Shown here one piece after another: positions 12,701 through 23,264 of a stretch of DNA of 64,000 nt (position 1 is the first letter of the stretch; every line of letters starts with the position of its first letter). The stretch lies in NCBI RefSeq assembly GCF_033958435.1, contig NC_134137.1, forward strand, positions 121,122,001 through 121,186,000. Direction: 5' to 3'. The translations under genes were made by a program, and so were the position numbers. The notes under the pieces are model-generated. The model did no database searches. It saw only the letters and a list, made by a program, of their open reading frames with translations, and was not told where the DNA came from. Origin of the DNA: Carettochelys insculpta. Lineage: Eukaryota > Chordata > Testudines > Carettochelyidae.

Positions 12701-15700
12701 GGTCCCAAGGGAATGAGCTCAATGGTCAATTGCAGATGAGACAAGATGGGAGGAGGAGTCACTGTCGGGACCAATGATCATGCCCTGGAGTGGATGAAGG
12801 AGCGGGACTTCAGGTACTGGGCACATCCCAGAGATGCCAAGGAAGCCATGGGGCATGCACAAAAGGCATTAATGGCCAGCAGGCATCAGGCCAAGATGCC
12901 AATCTCAGTGCAAATAATGATCTGAGGTGCATCTCTGATGCCTATGCAATGAGGAGAACTCTGACCATGAGCTTGCAGAATCCCGGAGGTTCTATGGTGA
13001 CAGCAGGCGAGCCATAGGGCAGGCAGCTGATCAGACTCACTGGAAGCCCACTGAGGAGGTCACATCAATTCTGAAGAGGAATGGGGAATCGCCCATGGCA
13101 CCAAATGGGACTTCTTCCCACTTGGCGCGGGGAGTGGCATCGGCACTGAGACGAGCATTGCACACCCATGATGGGAGCTGCCACCAAGCCAATGACAGCA
13201 CAGAAGGATTCACCATCTTCAGTGCCAGTCCCAACCACACAACTCCACAGGCTGCGGCACAGGTGAGATGAGGATGACCTGGTAGATGCTATAGCACCAG
13301 AGCGTCCAGGAGCGACACGCAGAGCAAGTCGCATGGCTTGTATGTCATCAGTGTGGAGACTATCCACGCTGGTGCCATCCTCAGTACCAGACTCAATGGC
13401 TATCCCATGGCTGGAACCAGAGTCAAGAGCACAGTCTCCTTGCTGCTCACAGCATGGTACCAGGGAATGGGTGGATGGACTTGCTCCATCCCACATGCCA
13501 GAGGAGGCCTGTCAGCACAACTCCTTAAAAGAGGAGGAGGAATCTCCCAGAGCCCTGGAATGGTCCCAGCTCTGCTTATGGGGCTCGTCCTAGTCCCGTA
13601 AGAAGAGAATGAATGACTCCTTTTCCTCTTGGGGACGACACGAAGCCCAAGCACAATGTGGCATCATTTTCAAAATCTGAAGGTAACAATCTATCAGTTC
13701 AGGACCTCAGAGCCAGGGAGGGCCTCACAGCCTGCTCCAGATGATGCTCCAACCACAAGCCCTTTTGTCACTGACTTGCAGATGAAGCATCACTCTTTAA
13801 TGTGTCCTAGACTGAGACTCAAACAAACACCTCCTGTGCGGGCTCCTGTGGGCTCCCCTACACAACGGAAAATGCTTGACCCCTGGTAAGGGCATCACAA
13901 AGGGCTGTCAAATACTCTAATATGATTAAATTAACACTGCCTGTGGTACTAGTCAAAACCTGGGAGCAAAAGTGGCAGTTAAAGCCACCATACAGAGCTG
14001 TGACGCTAGCCACGATCAGTGAGGAGCCCTGCCCTTGTAAAGGCGGGGAGGGCCCATGGCCACAGCGGGTGCATTCTGTCCCTCTGGGTACTGCTAGGCA
14101 AAGTTCTTAGGCTCTGGTGCACAGAAAGTGTGCACCCTCACGGGGAATACACAGCTGCATCTACTCAAAGAGCTCATGTGTCATCCTTTGCTGTGGCCTG
14201 GAAAACCCTGACATTCCCTGCTCCATGTGACCACTGGCTCCCCCACCTTCCTGCACTTCCATGACCTTAGCCTGTGACTCATGTAGGATTTGCTGTCCCT
14301 GTAGGTGTTCGTCTGCTGATCTAGGTGCTGCCACTCACAGCCCTTCCTCTAATTGATTGACAAACTGCTGGAAGGGGCAACAGCAGAGCAGTCCAGTGCA
14401 AAGGCCGGATGGAAAGGAAAGTCTTGTAGGTAGAGCTCATGGCTGGATGTTGGAGCTCTGAAGTCAGTTCCTCATTCTGCCCCAGACTTCCTGCATGATC
14501 TTAGGCACATGACAATCTCCGTCCCGTGGGTGTTCATGTGTAGATGAAAATACTTTGCAACTTTGTGCTGTGTGAGGGTGTTATTTAGCTAGAAATTCAT
14601 TAGTGTTTATGAAGTGCTCAGATACTACAGTGCCGAAGGCCAGAAAAGTAAACAAACTAATTAAGCACCACCTATAAAAGCCTATAAAACCTGCAAGTCT
14701 GAACATCATATCCTACATTGCAGTATCTAATTTCCAGGTACCTTGCCCCAGTGGAACCCCCACCTCCACCTGAGGCCTAGGCTCCTCTGCAATGAATGGG
14801 GAGTTCTCTGTGGGGGAATGGGATCTTTCAGAAACCAGAAAGCTGAGCTGGAAGTGGTCTATGAGCCTAAGAAGAAAGGGCTCCTGGCTCTGCTGCAGGG
14901 AGTCTAGAATCCCAGAGCCCCCTGGATCCAGCTGGGATTTTTTAGGCATCTAGGCTCCTTGTTGCATTACAGTTATGATTACTGGAGCGGTGGTCAGTCT
15001 AGAGCAGTGTTTCTTAAACCACATTCTGTGGAACACTCTTGTTCCATGAACAACTCGCAGGTGTGCTGTGAGCGTTTGGAAAAATAATTCAAAGTTTTAC
15101 AATAAGCCTGTATTTTCTTTTATTAAAACTAGGTACAATGTTACTGCATCATTACTATGATATACCTGAATAAATTCCTTCATTTTGTTTTTGCTGTGTA
15201 TGTTATTGTATGGTTTTTGTTGTTGCTTTTGTTTTTGCGGTTTGACAACAATTTGTTTAAAGAAAGTTTTTGTCAGTGTTCCTCATAAAAAAATATTGTT
15301 TGGCATTCTGTGGTCTCAAAAAGTTCAAGAAACACTGCTCTAGATCTACTGAAGGGCATATATGCTGTAACTGTGCATTTGTATCCTTAGAAATCAGGCT
15401 ATGATTTTCATTACAAAATTCCCACTCTCAGGTGTTAGTAAAGCTGTTCAAATCAACCCCACCTGTAAGCAAAGGAGGAAGTTATTCTTGCAAAAGCACA
15501 CTGAGGCTTTTTGACACCAATGCTTGACTGTTTCTGCTTGCACAGGATTCTCATTGAGAGGCCCTTGCATGTAAGAAGAGAATGCCAGACGAGACAGCCA
15601 CTGTTCAAAGCAGGAACTTGCCTCGATGCAGTGGCTACCACTACTAGAATACCACTATTCTAGGAACTGGTGGATGATTTTTAAATTGCTAAGTAGCTGG

Positions 15701-17491
15701 GAGAGTGGCATTTACTTGTCAGATTTTTGCGTTTCCCTTATCTTCAAAATAGCTTTTTTTTTTTAATTGAAAAATTTCAGGGTCTGAATCTGAGCACTTC
15801 AGAGCTGAGCACTCAACACTTCTGCTGACACCACTGGAATGGCAGGTGATTAACATTGAAGGTCAAGGATGCCAGTGGCAAAACATTTAAAATGGCATCA
15901 GGCTATGACCCCAGGACTTCAGGTCAAACACCTGCCCCTTTTGTTCCTAAAAAAAGGGGGGTGAAAGCTGTTGACAATGTGCTGTTTTCATAAGCACCTA
16001 ACACTCCTCATGCCAATCCCAATCCAAAGGACACAGTCTTAGTGTCCAGGCCATAATATTTAGAGATTTTATATACACTCACCCCACCTCCCTGGGGTAG
16101 TAAAGTGGATCAGAGACTAGGCGTCCTGTATTGAAACAGGGTAACGTGGGCCAGACTGACCATTATTTAATTTAAATTGTTGGGACTTCCACTCCTAACA
16201 TAGCTGGAAGGTAGAACTGTTTGGTTGTCTAAGACAGTGTTTCTCAACCAGAAGGACTAGTACCCTTAGGGGCACTCGATAGAAGTCTGGAGTGCGGGTG
16301 GGGGGGGTACTTCAGTACAACTGAAAATTGGGAGAAAACTGAATTTTTGTTGCAAGTTTTACAGAACTTTATTATTTTTATACCTGTAATACTCAAAAAT
16401 TTCATCACCTGCCCAGTGATGATTAAATGTTTAAACAAATGTGTTGTGATGATAGAAAAAAATTGTTTCTGAAAACTGTAGGTACTAGGGGCACTTCTAA
16501 TTTTGTTTTTAAAAACAGCTACTTTATTTAAAAAAAAAAAAGTTGAGAAACACCGGTTTAAGACACAAGACGTGTGGGATCCCGCCCCGTAATTTGGACC
16601 CTGTAAGCAGATGACTCCACAGGAGAAGTGAGAGTAAGACCAGCAGACACAGCCGGGAGCACCACCATGGAAAAAGGAGGGAGGTTTTTTCTTTTTTGTG
16701 GGGGGAGGGGTAAGGTGGGGAGGTTGCTTGCTGAAAGAAGGTGGTGTGTTGAGAGCAAGGCCCCAGTTGCTCCTGTGTTCAGAGCAATAGAATTTTGTGT
16801 GTTGTCACAGACAAGACTGCATCAGAAATACCAGACTTCCCCAAGAATTTCTCCCCCGTCAAATGCAACAAGCACAAAACCCTGAACTTTGACTAGCTGC
16901 TGAGATTGAAAGCAGTAACATTATTATATATAATATTTACAGCCCTAGGATGATTTCCAGATACGAATATGAATTTTAAACAAACAGCTGCATATCCTGA
17001 AAGCCCACTCTGCTATACCGACTACCTGGCAGGACTAGAGCACCCAAAAACACACGTTTTATTCAGTTGCCTTGATAGAGAGTGAATTGTATGCATAAAA
17101 CTCCTATTAAGACTAACTTACCTGATAAGTATACACTGGCTCACCTTGATGTGCACTGTATGTCTGTCTTAAAGTGTGTGTTCATAACACTCTTGTGATG
17201 TGCACATTACAGACGCATGAGAGATTTAATGGTATACACCATATACATTTAATGCAGCATAGTGGAAAACAGATCTGTAATCCCTTACTGAAGATGGCAT
17301 TTTTTCTCTCTCTTCCTTTACAGCCTGCAAACCATTTTCCAGCATCATCATCTACTGATATTTCTTTATCTGATGATACTCAACCGCCATCTCAGTCCAG
17401 CTCGAACTATGGTCTCCCTCCCAATGCCCCACCACTATACACACCAAATTACTTCCTGCCAGAAGAAAAGCCTCCGCCATATGCACCCTAG
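3550..17491 (+). CDS. TMEM255B: TMEM255B, transmembrane protein 255B, 3' part (three terminal coding exons, spliced)
   Basis: The coding exons are 3550-3709, 9012-9155 and 17324-17491, joined in phase and ending at a TAG stop; together they give about 156 residues of a protein that is roughly 320-350 residues long in other vertebrates. The first exon holds a conserved extracellular stretch ([13 protein letters not shown]) and the last transmembrane helix ([20 protein letters not shown]). The second holds [15 protein letters not shown] and SYPLPLQ. The last is a proline-rich cytoplasmic tail ending EEKPPPYAP. These segments match my memory of human TMEM255B closely, and the adjacent GAS6 gene supports B rather than the paralogue TMEM255A. 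Exons for the first three membrane segments are not in the window and should lie before base 1. TMEM255 proteins are four-pass membrane proteins of unknown function. The tail carries two PPxY motifs (PPLY and PPPY), the classic ligands of WW domains. All splice sites are GT-AG. Confidence 0.93.
5540..5780 (+). repeat. G-rich low-complexity stretch
   Basis: Irregular repeats such as gggggtggagctgg and gcgagcgcagag give overlapping open frames rich in Pro, Gln and Ser on the minus strand. There is no domain in any frame. The run density suggests possible G-quadruplex formation. Confidence 0.55.
6119..6236 (+). mobile_element. short MITE with TGACCAGA-type inverted ends
   Basis: The left end is ttgggtgaccaga and the right end reversed is atagggtgtccaga. 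The middle (tttagggcttttccttatat) matches a short DNA element that I remember as very common in turtles and crocodiles. Confidence 0.65.
6415..6795 (+). repeat. older interspersed repeat, copy 2 (contiguous)
   Basis: This is the uninterrupted counterpart of the split copy at 2030-3215. It proves that the piece at 2294-3069 in copy 1 is a later insertion. Confidence 0.65.
7094..7319 (+). mobile_element. DNA element with TAGAGCC inverted ends
   Basis: It begins tagagccttgtgcagac and ends gcagacttgcagggctcta, which form inverted ends. The inside is rich in 'gcggatacccacagatacc'-like units. No target duplication was recognised. Confidence 0.55.
8441..8746 (+). mobile_element. hAT-type MITE, family 1, copy 1
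   Basis: The ends are cagcgtttcttaaact and, reversed, cagtgattgttaaact. The flanking octamers atctagag (8433-8440) and gtctagag (8747-8754) agree at 7 of 8 bases, a typical hAT target duplication around TCTAGA. Confidence 0.8.
9012..9155 (+). CDS. TMEM255B: TMEM255B penultimate coding exon
   Basis: The exon is exactly 48 codons, phase 0 at both ends. The acceptor is ttcagcag before 9012 and the donor is gtagag from 9156. It encodes APLSQIAF, then [14 protein letters not shown], then SYPLPLQ. It is a soluble, proline-rich cytoplasmic segment. The [11 protein letters not shown] part is less conserved than its flanks. Confidence 0.93.
10728..11245 (+). repeat. inverted-repeat arrangement of a sauropsid repeat
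   Basis: The arm at 10728-10813 (aacaagaagtcctggggcac...) pairs with the arm at 11119-11206 reading the other way, at roughly 85% identity, with 305 bases between. The right side continues with cagactaacacggctcccgc, the usual end of this repeat. Confidence 0.7.
11340..12160 (-). pseudogene. fossil DIRS-type retrotransposon, tyrosine recombinase region
   Basis: On the minus strand, in order: [20 protein letters not shown] resembles the reverse-transcriptase start (YFLVPKxxGG). [20 protein letters not shown] and [10 protein letters not shown] resemble the DIRS recombinase N-terminal part. [14 protein letters not shown] resembles the segment before the catalytic part. The frame is broken between them, and the bulk of the reverse transcriptase is missing. 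Family assignment is from memory of DIRS proteins. Confidence 0.6.
12166..12500 (+). mobile_element. hAT-like element with CAGTGGTGGGCAACCT end
   Basis: It starts cagtggtgggcaacctgtgg, the same end as the foldback element at 33739 and close to the one at 44611. The C-rich inside resembles 44640-44790. The right end is not clear. Confidence 0.5.
12750..13650. other. GC-rich stretch with overlapping open frames, unassigned
   Basis: Several open frames of 60-143 codons lie on both strands (for example 13065-13496 minus and 13333-13601 plus). No domain, splice structure or repeat family was recognised. It may be a decayed retroelement. Confidence 0.4.
15005..15337 (+). mobile_element. hAT-type MITE, family 1, copy 2
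   Basis: The ends are cagtgtttcttaaacc and, reversed, cagtgtttcttgaact. The flanking octamers gtctagag and ctctagat share TCTAGA. The inside aligns with 8441-8746 (caaattccttcattttg, tctgtggtctcaaaaagtt). Confidence 0.85.
16235..16555 (+). mobile_element. hAT-type MITE, family 2
   Basis: The ends are cagtgtttctcaacc and, reversed, cggtgtttctcaact. The flanking octamers gtctaaga (16227-16234) and gtttaaga (16556-16563) match at 7 of 8 bases. Confidence 0.85.
17324..17491 (+). CDS. TMEM255B: TMEM255B last coding exon with tandem PPxY tail
   Basis: The acceptor is tttacag before 17324, preceded by a long pyrimidine tract, and the stop codon is TAG at 17489-17491. The exon encodes a serine-rich stretch followed by [11 protein letters not shown] and EEKPPPYAP. 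Both PPLY and PPPY fit the PPxY consensus for WW-domain binding, as in NEDD4-family ligases; that partner is an inference. Confidence 0.93.
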   Translation, partial: PANHFPASSSTDISLSDDTQPPSQSSSNYGLPPNAPPLYTPNYFLPEEKPPPYAP

Positions 17492-17786
17492 AACTCAATT
17501 ACATTTAAACAAGTTTTTTAAAAAGACATCTTTGGAAACTGAGTTTCACAGGCAGCAGATTATCAAGGAAATTGTTTTGTGTTCTCCGACTGCTCTACTT
17601 TTAACCTTCTCTCATTGTGAGCTGGCCAGAACCCTAAAAATCTAAAGGCAGACCTTCCACTGGTGATATGTATCAGTCACCACAGTTTGCTTTATAGTCA
17701 GTTGGAACCTGGCTTTTTGGCTCACATGGGTCTGATTGTCTTTCTCAGCATAATTCATGGTTTCTTCTAGTGAAAACAGTCATTAA

Positions 17787-18027
17787 GGCTGTGTCTAGAT
17801 TGCAGAGAAACTGCCAGCAAAAGATACAAAAATGCTTGCACAATTTACGTATCTGCTGCCGACAGTCTACACGGGGCCAAATGTCGGGGAAAACACCCTC
17901 TGCCGAGACATTCCTTCTTTCTCATGGAATGAGGTGTATAGGAATGACGACAGAATGCTTCTGATGCAGCAGAATTCTGCCGAGAGATTTCTGGTTTCCC
18001 ATCAGAAGCCTGCGATTTAGACACAAC
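17787..18027 (+). mobile_element. MITE with GGCTGTGTCTA-type ends in the TMEM255B 3' UTR
   Basis: The left end is ggctgtgtctagattgcaga and the right end reversed is gttgtgtctaaatcgcagg. Both sides carry TTAA (17783-17786 and 18028-18031). The end sequence matches the Harbinger-like group elsewhere in the window (26181, 48017, 57321). Confidence 0.65.
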
Positions 18028-18199
18028 TTAAGAAAAATACTATGGTTCCATTTTCATAAATGAGTATTGAGAGGTATTTCTGAATTAAAACTGTCTGGTG
18101 GGTGCAAGTGGATAGATTTTTCTCTCCCTTAAACTATTCAGTAAATAGCCCCTTTTTGGTAAAAGTGCTCCAGTAAATACTGTGTGACAATTATATGAC

Positions 18200-18205
18200 A
18201 ATAAA
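18200..18205 (+). promoter_or_regulatory. candidate polyadenylation signal of TMEM255B
   Basis: This is a canonical AATAAA about 710 bases after the stop codon, followed within 20-35 bases by a GT-rich stretch (gctgtgtttgtgt). Both features are expected of a working polyadenylation site. Confidence 0.55.
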
Positions 18206-18383
18206 ATATGCTGTGTTTGTGTATTTATACTGTACCTAAGTGGGCATACACATCACAAGAAAGGGGAAGCAAAATTCAAAGATCAAAATCTCAATTAGCA
18301 TTGTTCTATTATGTACAATGAGGTATAAGTATTTTATTTGGGCAGGCCTGTTTAAATTGTTTGAAATGTTTGAATTCTATACA

Positions 18384-18700
18384 GTTGACCCTCTCTAATC
18401 AGGCACTCTCTTGTCTGGCAATATCCATAATCTGGCATGATTTTAGTTAGCCAGCTGCCTTCTTATCATGGTCCCAGCTAAGTTTCTCATGGTCCCAAAA
18501 AGTTTATTTACAGCCACCAGTCCTGGCTCTCAGTGTTCTGTGACATTATTTAGCTCTAATTTACCCCTAAATGTCTTGTAAGAGCTCGGGAACCAGTGAA
18601 AGTGCTGATAATGTTCTAGACAATATTGACCTCCCCGGTCAGGCAAATTCTCTCATTCAGCATCGGGTGCCCGACGAGAAAGGTTCATTCTGTACCAGAC
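18384..18700 (+). mobile_element. DNA element with ACCTCTCTAATC-type ends, copy 1
   Basis: It starts cagttgaccctctctaatca and ends near gacgagaaaggttcattctg. It aligns along its whole length with the better preserved copy at 43012-43338 (catgattttagttagcc, tttacagccaccag, gtgctagacaatactgacct). Confidence 0.65.
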
Positions 18701-19140
18701 CAGCTCAAGCTAACAATCATAAAACATCTTATCAGTCAGCTACCAGTGCAATTTTCTTCTAAGTATTTAACCTGTATATAAGACTTAACACTGAACTCTG
18801 TATTTTTCCACTTACTGTAAATGGCTGAGATGGTGGCAAATTATTCCTTTTCTAGTAAAAATGGAAACTAAAATGCTGTATATTGACCTGAATTATTTTT
18901 ATGTAAAAAGAGACCCTGTGTTGTAGTTTTGAAGCTGTTACAGCGCATTGGTGAGTGCTCAGTCTTTTCCTTTTCGTTAGGGATTTTTCCCCCAATCTAG
19001 CCTTCCACTATAGGGAATGTACATATATCTGCAGTAACTCCTGTGAAGGCAGCATCCAAAGGAAATATATTATCTTGTACTCCCTCTACTGGATAAATAC
19101 CAAGCTACAGTCTCAGCTGTGGGCTGCCTTAATCAGTGAT

Positions 19141-19248
19141 CCAAAGCAGCATAAACATAGCACTTTAAAGACTAACAAAATTATTTATTCAGTGATGAGC
19201 TTTGATTTTGTTAGTCTTTAAAGTGCTACATTTCTGCTGCTTTGGTTT
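19141..19248 (+). repeat. short palindromic fragment of the sauropsid repeat
   Basis: tagcactttaaagactaaca... at 19158-19181 is perfectly complementary to 19205-19228 (24 bp, 23-nt loop). Weaker pairing extends outward to ccaaagcagc and gctgctttgg. Confidence 0.7.
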
Positions 19249-22200
19249 ATTGGAGTACAGACTAATACAGTTACATCTCTGTTGTTAATCAGTGATGACA
19301 GTGCTTAAGCAAGGATGGAAGTATTAAGTAATGAATCCAAGTTGCAGATTCCTCCGGCACCACTCCTGGGGCCTCAGTGTTGTTTGCCATGCCATGGCTA
19401 TGGGACAGCACAAGAAGAGCAGTTTGCCCTATGGACCTAGTTTAATTGGGCAGCAGGTAATCCAGTGCTACATTAGAAACTTAAAAAAAAAAATGTTTTC
19501 CAACACTCCGAGTGTAAAATGGGAAGGGGGTATATTTTATCCTTAAGCTTTTAATCAGTTATTACAGTAAAAATATTTAAAAAATTAAAATACGAGATTG
19601 TTTTCCTTCAAAAGATGTGAACCTGTGAATAGCTGAAATCACAGCAAAAGATCATAAAATTATGTGGTACATGTCCATCCAATGAGTTTTCTATTGATGT
19701 ACAAAAAGGAACTCAATACAAAACATAAAAGGTAATTCAAAATGAACCAGAGAAACCTACCTATTTAGTTCTGAATGGACTCCCACAAGGATCAGGGTTA
19801 GGTTTTGGCCTATTGAAGCAAGACCAGGCATATAAGTTGCAGGAGTAAGAATTTTGGTACCCAAACTAAAGGCAGTAAAGAGAAGGGCAAGTTACTTTCA
19901 AAGCACATGACTCAGTGATTTTACTTTACCATAAGTGCTTGGATTTCTGTGATTATATAATATAAAAGACAAAGTGATCTGTTCCTCCGGTACAAAATAA
20001 ACTGCTTATACACTCAGTTTTGCATAATGTGAATTTGGACTTATTAGAAGCATAACAGGCACATGGCGTGAACGCCAAGTTGTAGAAGGCCTGACACCAT
20101 CAACTTCAATGGCTCAGCCCCCTACATCAACTGCTTCAGAAGGAGGGGGAAGGGAGGATGGAGATTTCACTTTTTCTGTGTAATTTATTGAGGTGGGAGA
20201 GGAGGAGGGTACACATCTGACACTGATTTCTCACTGTTGCCCATTAGAACAGAAAGGTGTGTGGAAGAATCCCTTCTGCCATCATTCCCACCTTCCCCCC
20301 AGTCTGAGCACCGCTGTATGTTGCAGGTGCCATTGGCTTAGCAACGATACACTTTTATGTATTTGCCGTTTTTTATACTGTAAATCATAACTTTTTCTAC
20401 ACACAAAGCTGGTGTACAAAACCTTTATACACACAAATAATTGGAGTAAGGTCTGCATTAAAATGAGGGGTTACTCATGTACATCAATTTTTTCAATTCA
20501 CTTTTTAAAGCACAGTACATGGTTGTATTTCCTTTCATGTTGAACTGACGAATTGCACTGCACACCCTCATACCACAGAATTCACACATCCAGCATCCAA
20601 GATAGGTCTGGCGCTATAACTATAACCACTGGTTTTAACAAAGCTCACAGTTTTGTGACTCACTGAGGCCACACAGCTGTTTGTTTGGGAAGTTCTGCAG
20701 AAATAACACAAATGATAGCAGTGTAGTTACTTTCTTAGTAGGTGGTCTCCGTAAAAAACAAACACCCAAGCTTAAACTGGGTTTTGTTCCTCCAGTTAGT
20801 AAGAAGTGTTAGCTGTCTTCCACGCATGTGCTGTTTTCTTTAGAGCTACTCCCAGTTGAAAGGATGGGATGCTGATGTAAGAAAAGACCTGAAATGACCA
20901 GAAAAATAATACAATAGAGAACCACCGTAGGCCATAATACCTGTAGCATTCCTGGACCAGGCTGGAAATGAGAAACGCCCATAAAATGTTTTCTAGGTCT
21001 CAGTCATGCCACCAGTGGATCCCTCTTCATTGCCTGTCTGAAAGAAGCAGCATGCAGTGTACTTGGATTTCCCTCCCCCATTCTTCAAAGGTAAAACAGA
21101 TGAAAATTGTTACTGGTGTACACAGCTTCCCCCTGTAAGGCAGTGTCCTTTTTACTTTATTTCATTCACTTTTAGTAAATAAATGCCTTTTGGAACTTTT
21201 ATCTGGTCCCCTCTGAATGTGCATGGACTTCTGCTATTTGTCCTTTTTTTAAAGCACAAAAGGCTGGATGCCTCATTTGGAAGCCACAGACCTGGCCTTT
21301 TTGGTTTTGCTGCATCATCCTTGACTGTCTGGCTCAGGAAGCCAGTCACTATTAATGTATTATCTAGTGGCTAGGTACAGTATCATTGTCCCTCTTGCAA
21401 TCACATCAGTCAGTAAGGACTGTTTTTCCTCATGGGACACTCTACCCAGCGGCCCATCTTTTTCCTCCAGCAAGCTTCACTCGAATAGCTTGGCTGAAGC
21501 TGTTGTCAAATTTGTAGGTTATCTATTAACTCTCTCTACAAGTGATAGAGAATCTCTGTAATGGTTAGTAAACTTAGGTCTGCTCCACACTGACCCTTGC
21601 AAGCCCCAGAAATCATCTGTCACCCAAGGAATCTAGAGTTTATATAAGAAAAAAATATGTACCCTTAAACAAAAAGAAAATCTCAAATCAAAAACACTGG
21701 TAAACTCAGGATTACTTACACTATGCAAGCAATCCAGCTCTACTCCAAGAGAGCCTCATCCATAAAATGTCTGACTGAACTCTAACCCTAACAATATATT
21801 TATCACCCTCAATTTTTCACTCTAATCTGATGCAAAAGAGGGGCAGAGTACTGCATGCTTCCAAGTGTCTCCAGAGGAATTCCCGTCGCCGTCCTCATGC
21901 TTGGAACCTCTCTGGAGGCTGGTCATAGCTGACAGTGAGCAGGCAAAACAGACACAAAAATTCACACAGAACCAGTGTGCAGCAGTGAAAAAATTGCCTG
22001 ATATCCCTAAAACAGCAGGAAAGTTTACTGGGTCTAGGCTGAAAAGCCTGTGCTGGTAAGCATGGAAATAAAGACATATGCTCCACTGCTTCTTCTGGTG
22101 AATATGCCCATATGCACATTCTGACCCACACTGCTATTCAGTCTGGGTAGCTCACACTTAATCACAAAGCATCAGTGCTCCCAGGACTGTTAAGCACACA

Positions 22201-22689
22201 GAGGGTGAGTGAGACAGCCTAAAAATTAAGTAACAAAAGTTACATCGTTGCATGTTATTCTCTGACCTTTACACCTTTTGTCATTTGCCCCACTGATTAC
22301 TGACATAAGACACTTGGGCTTCTACCTGAGCTACATTTTCCTTTTAATTATTTCCTGCTGACCCAATTTCTCCCTCTCACTTTCAAGTTCTCCAGTGAAC
22401 AAGAGCTTTTTCTAAAGGTTGTAACCGAACCAGTCATCCCTGGAGAGCATGTTCCAAAACAAAATCCAAAAAACCACCCATATACGCCCGCCCCCCTCCC
22501 CGCCCCAATTCCCACATATCCCCACCCCCACAACCTAAAAATAAGCTTTTGCTCTAGGCCGGAGCCTATTTACACTTCTTCAGAGGCCAATGATCACACT
22601 AGTCAGTGAAATATGAACAAAATGGTGTCAGCTCAGCAAATCTTCACAGTCTGAAACCATATCCCCAAGAAACAACCTCAGTGTAGCTA

Positions 22690-23112
22690 AGAAGTATTAT
22701 GTAAATATTTTATTCTTCCATATTTTATAAATCAGAAAGCAATGTTTGGTAATAAAAATAATACAGCAATACTATTTTTCTTCCAGTTCACATTGATATA
22801 TTACTAGGTTTTCCACATTACACCTATCCATCTGTCTTTTTACAATCTTAATATTCACTTTCAGTATAATCTGCCATTTTGGATTATTAATCTTCTTTCT
22901 GATCTATTTACAAATATATTACAGACTCTAAACCTCAAAGCAAAGAAATATTTCAATAACCAATGTGACTTGTGAAGATCAGTAGCTCCTACATAACTTC
23001 AGTGTTTAAAAGTAACTATACACATAGTGCGGGAGGTCTGAATAATTTAATCTTAAAAAAAAAAAGCATGGAAAGTTTTTGAATATAAAACTTTTACACA
23101 TTGCAGTGGTAC
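22690..23112 (-). other. GAS6: GAS6 3' UTR (inferred)
   Basis: This is A/T-rich sequence after the stop codon that runs to a minus-strand AATAAA (TTTATT on the + strand) at 22709-22714, giving a UTR of about 0.42 kb. I see no repeat in it. Confidence 0.5.
22709..22714 (-). promoter_or_regulatory. candidate polyadenylation signal of GAS6
   Basis: This is a canonical AATAAA on the minus strand about 400 bases after the GAS6 stop. It is the nearest hexamer in the right orientation that I found. Confidence 0.5.
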
Positions 23113-23264
23113 CTATAGATCAGTCTGAGTTGGAGGGCAAGAATGTGATGTGATGTCATTGTGCTTGTATAAAGCCTCATCTAAGTCTAGTGCCTTATTA
23201 TTCATCTTCACAGTCATGCAGCCGTGGTAGAATGCAGTAACTGGAGTAGAAATAACAGGAACAT
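23113..23264 (-). CDS. GAS6: GAS6 last coding exon: end of laminin-G domain 2
   Basis: The acceptor is ccttttatacag. It encodes [17 protein letters not shown], then [20 protein letters not shown] and a TAG stop at 23113-23115. The two cysteines of the LG2 C-terminal disulphide are both present. Confidence 0.95.

Larger units (their letters stand above)
9156..17323 (+). other. last TMEM255B intron
   Basis: The intron is 8.2 kb. It holds an inverted-repeat element (10728-11245), a DIRS fossil (11340-12160), a hAT-like element (from 12166), a GC-rich stretch with unexplained open frames (12750-13650), and two hAT MITEs (15005 and 16235). I see nothing in 13900-14990 or 16600-17300. Confidence 0.7.
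17492..18225 (+). other. TMEM255B: TMEM255B 3' UTR (inferred)
   Basis: This is non-coding sequence downstream of the stop codon. An AATAAA hexamer at 18200-18205 is the first good polyadenylation signal, giving a UTR of about 0.7 kb. A MITE-like element (17787-18027) occupies its middle third. The exact end needs transcript data. Confidence 0.55.
18226..22689. other. TMEM255B-GAS6 intergenic region
   Basis: The gap between the two convergent polyadenylation sites is 4.5 kb. It contains a DNA element (18384-18700), a small palindromic repeat (19141-19248), and otherwise A/T-rich sequence without a gene or element that I recognise. Confidence 0.6.

Noticed and set aside
11704..12722. Cluster of minus-strand open frames of 60-164 codons
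   Set aside because: The longest (11704-12198) is the DIRS fossil, and the others are C-rich insides of a hAT-like element. No intact gene is present.
3550..17491. Alternative reading of the membrane-protein gene as TMEM255A
   Set aside because: The tail [10 protein letters not shown]...EEKPPPYAP and the GAS6 neighbour fit TMEM255B.
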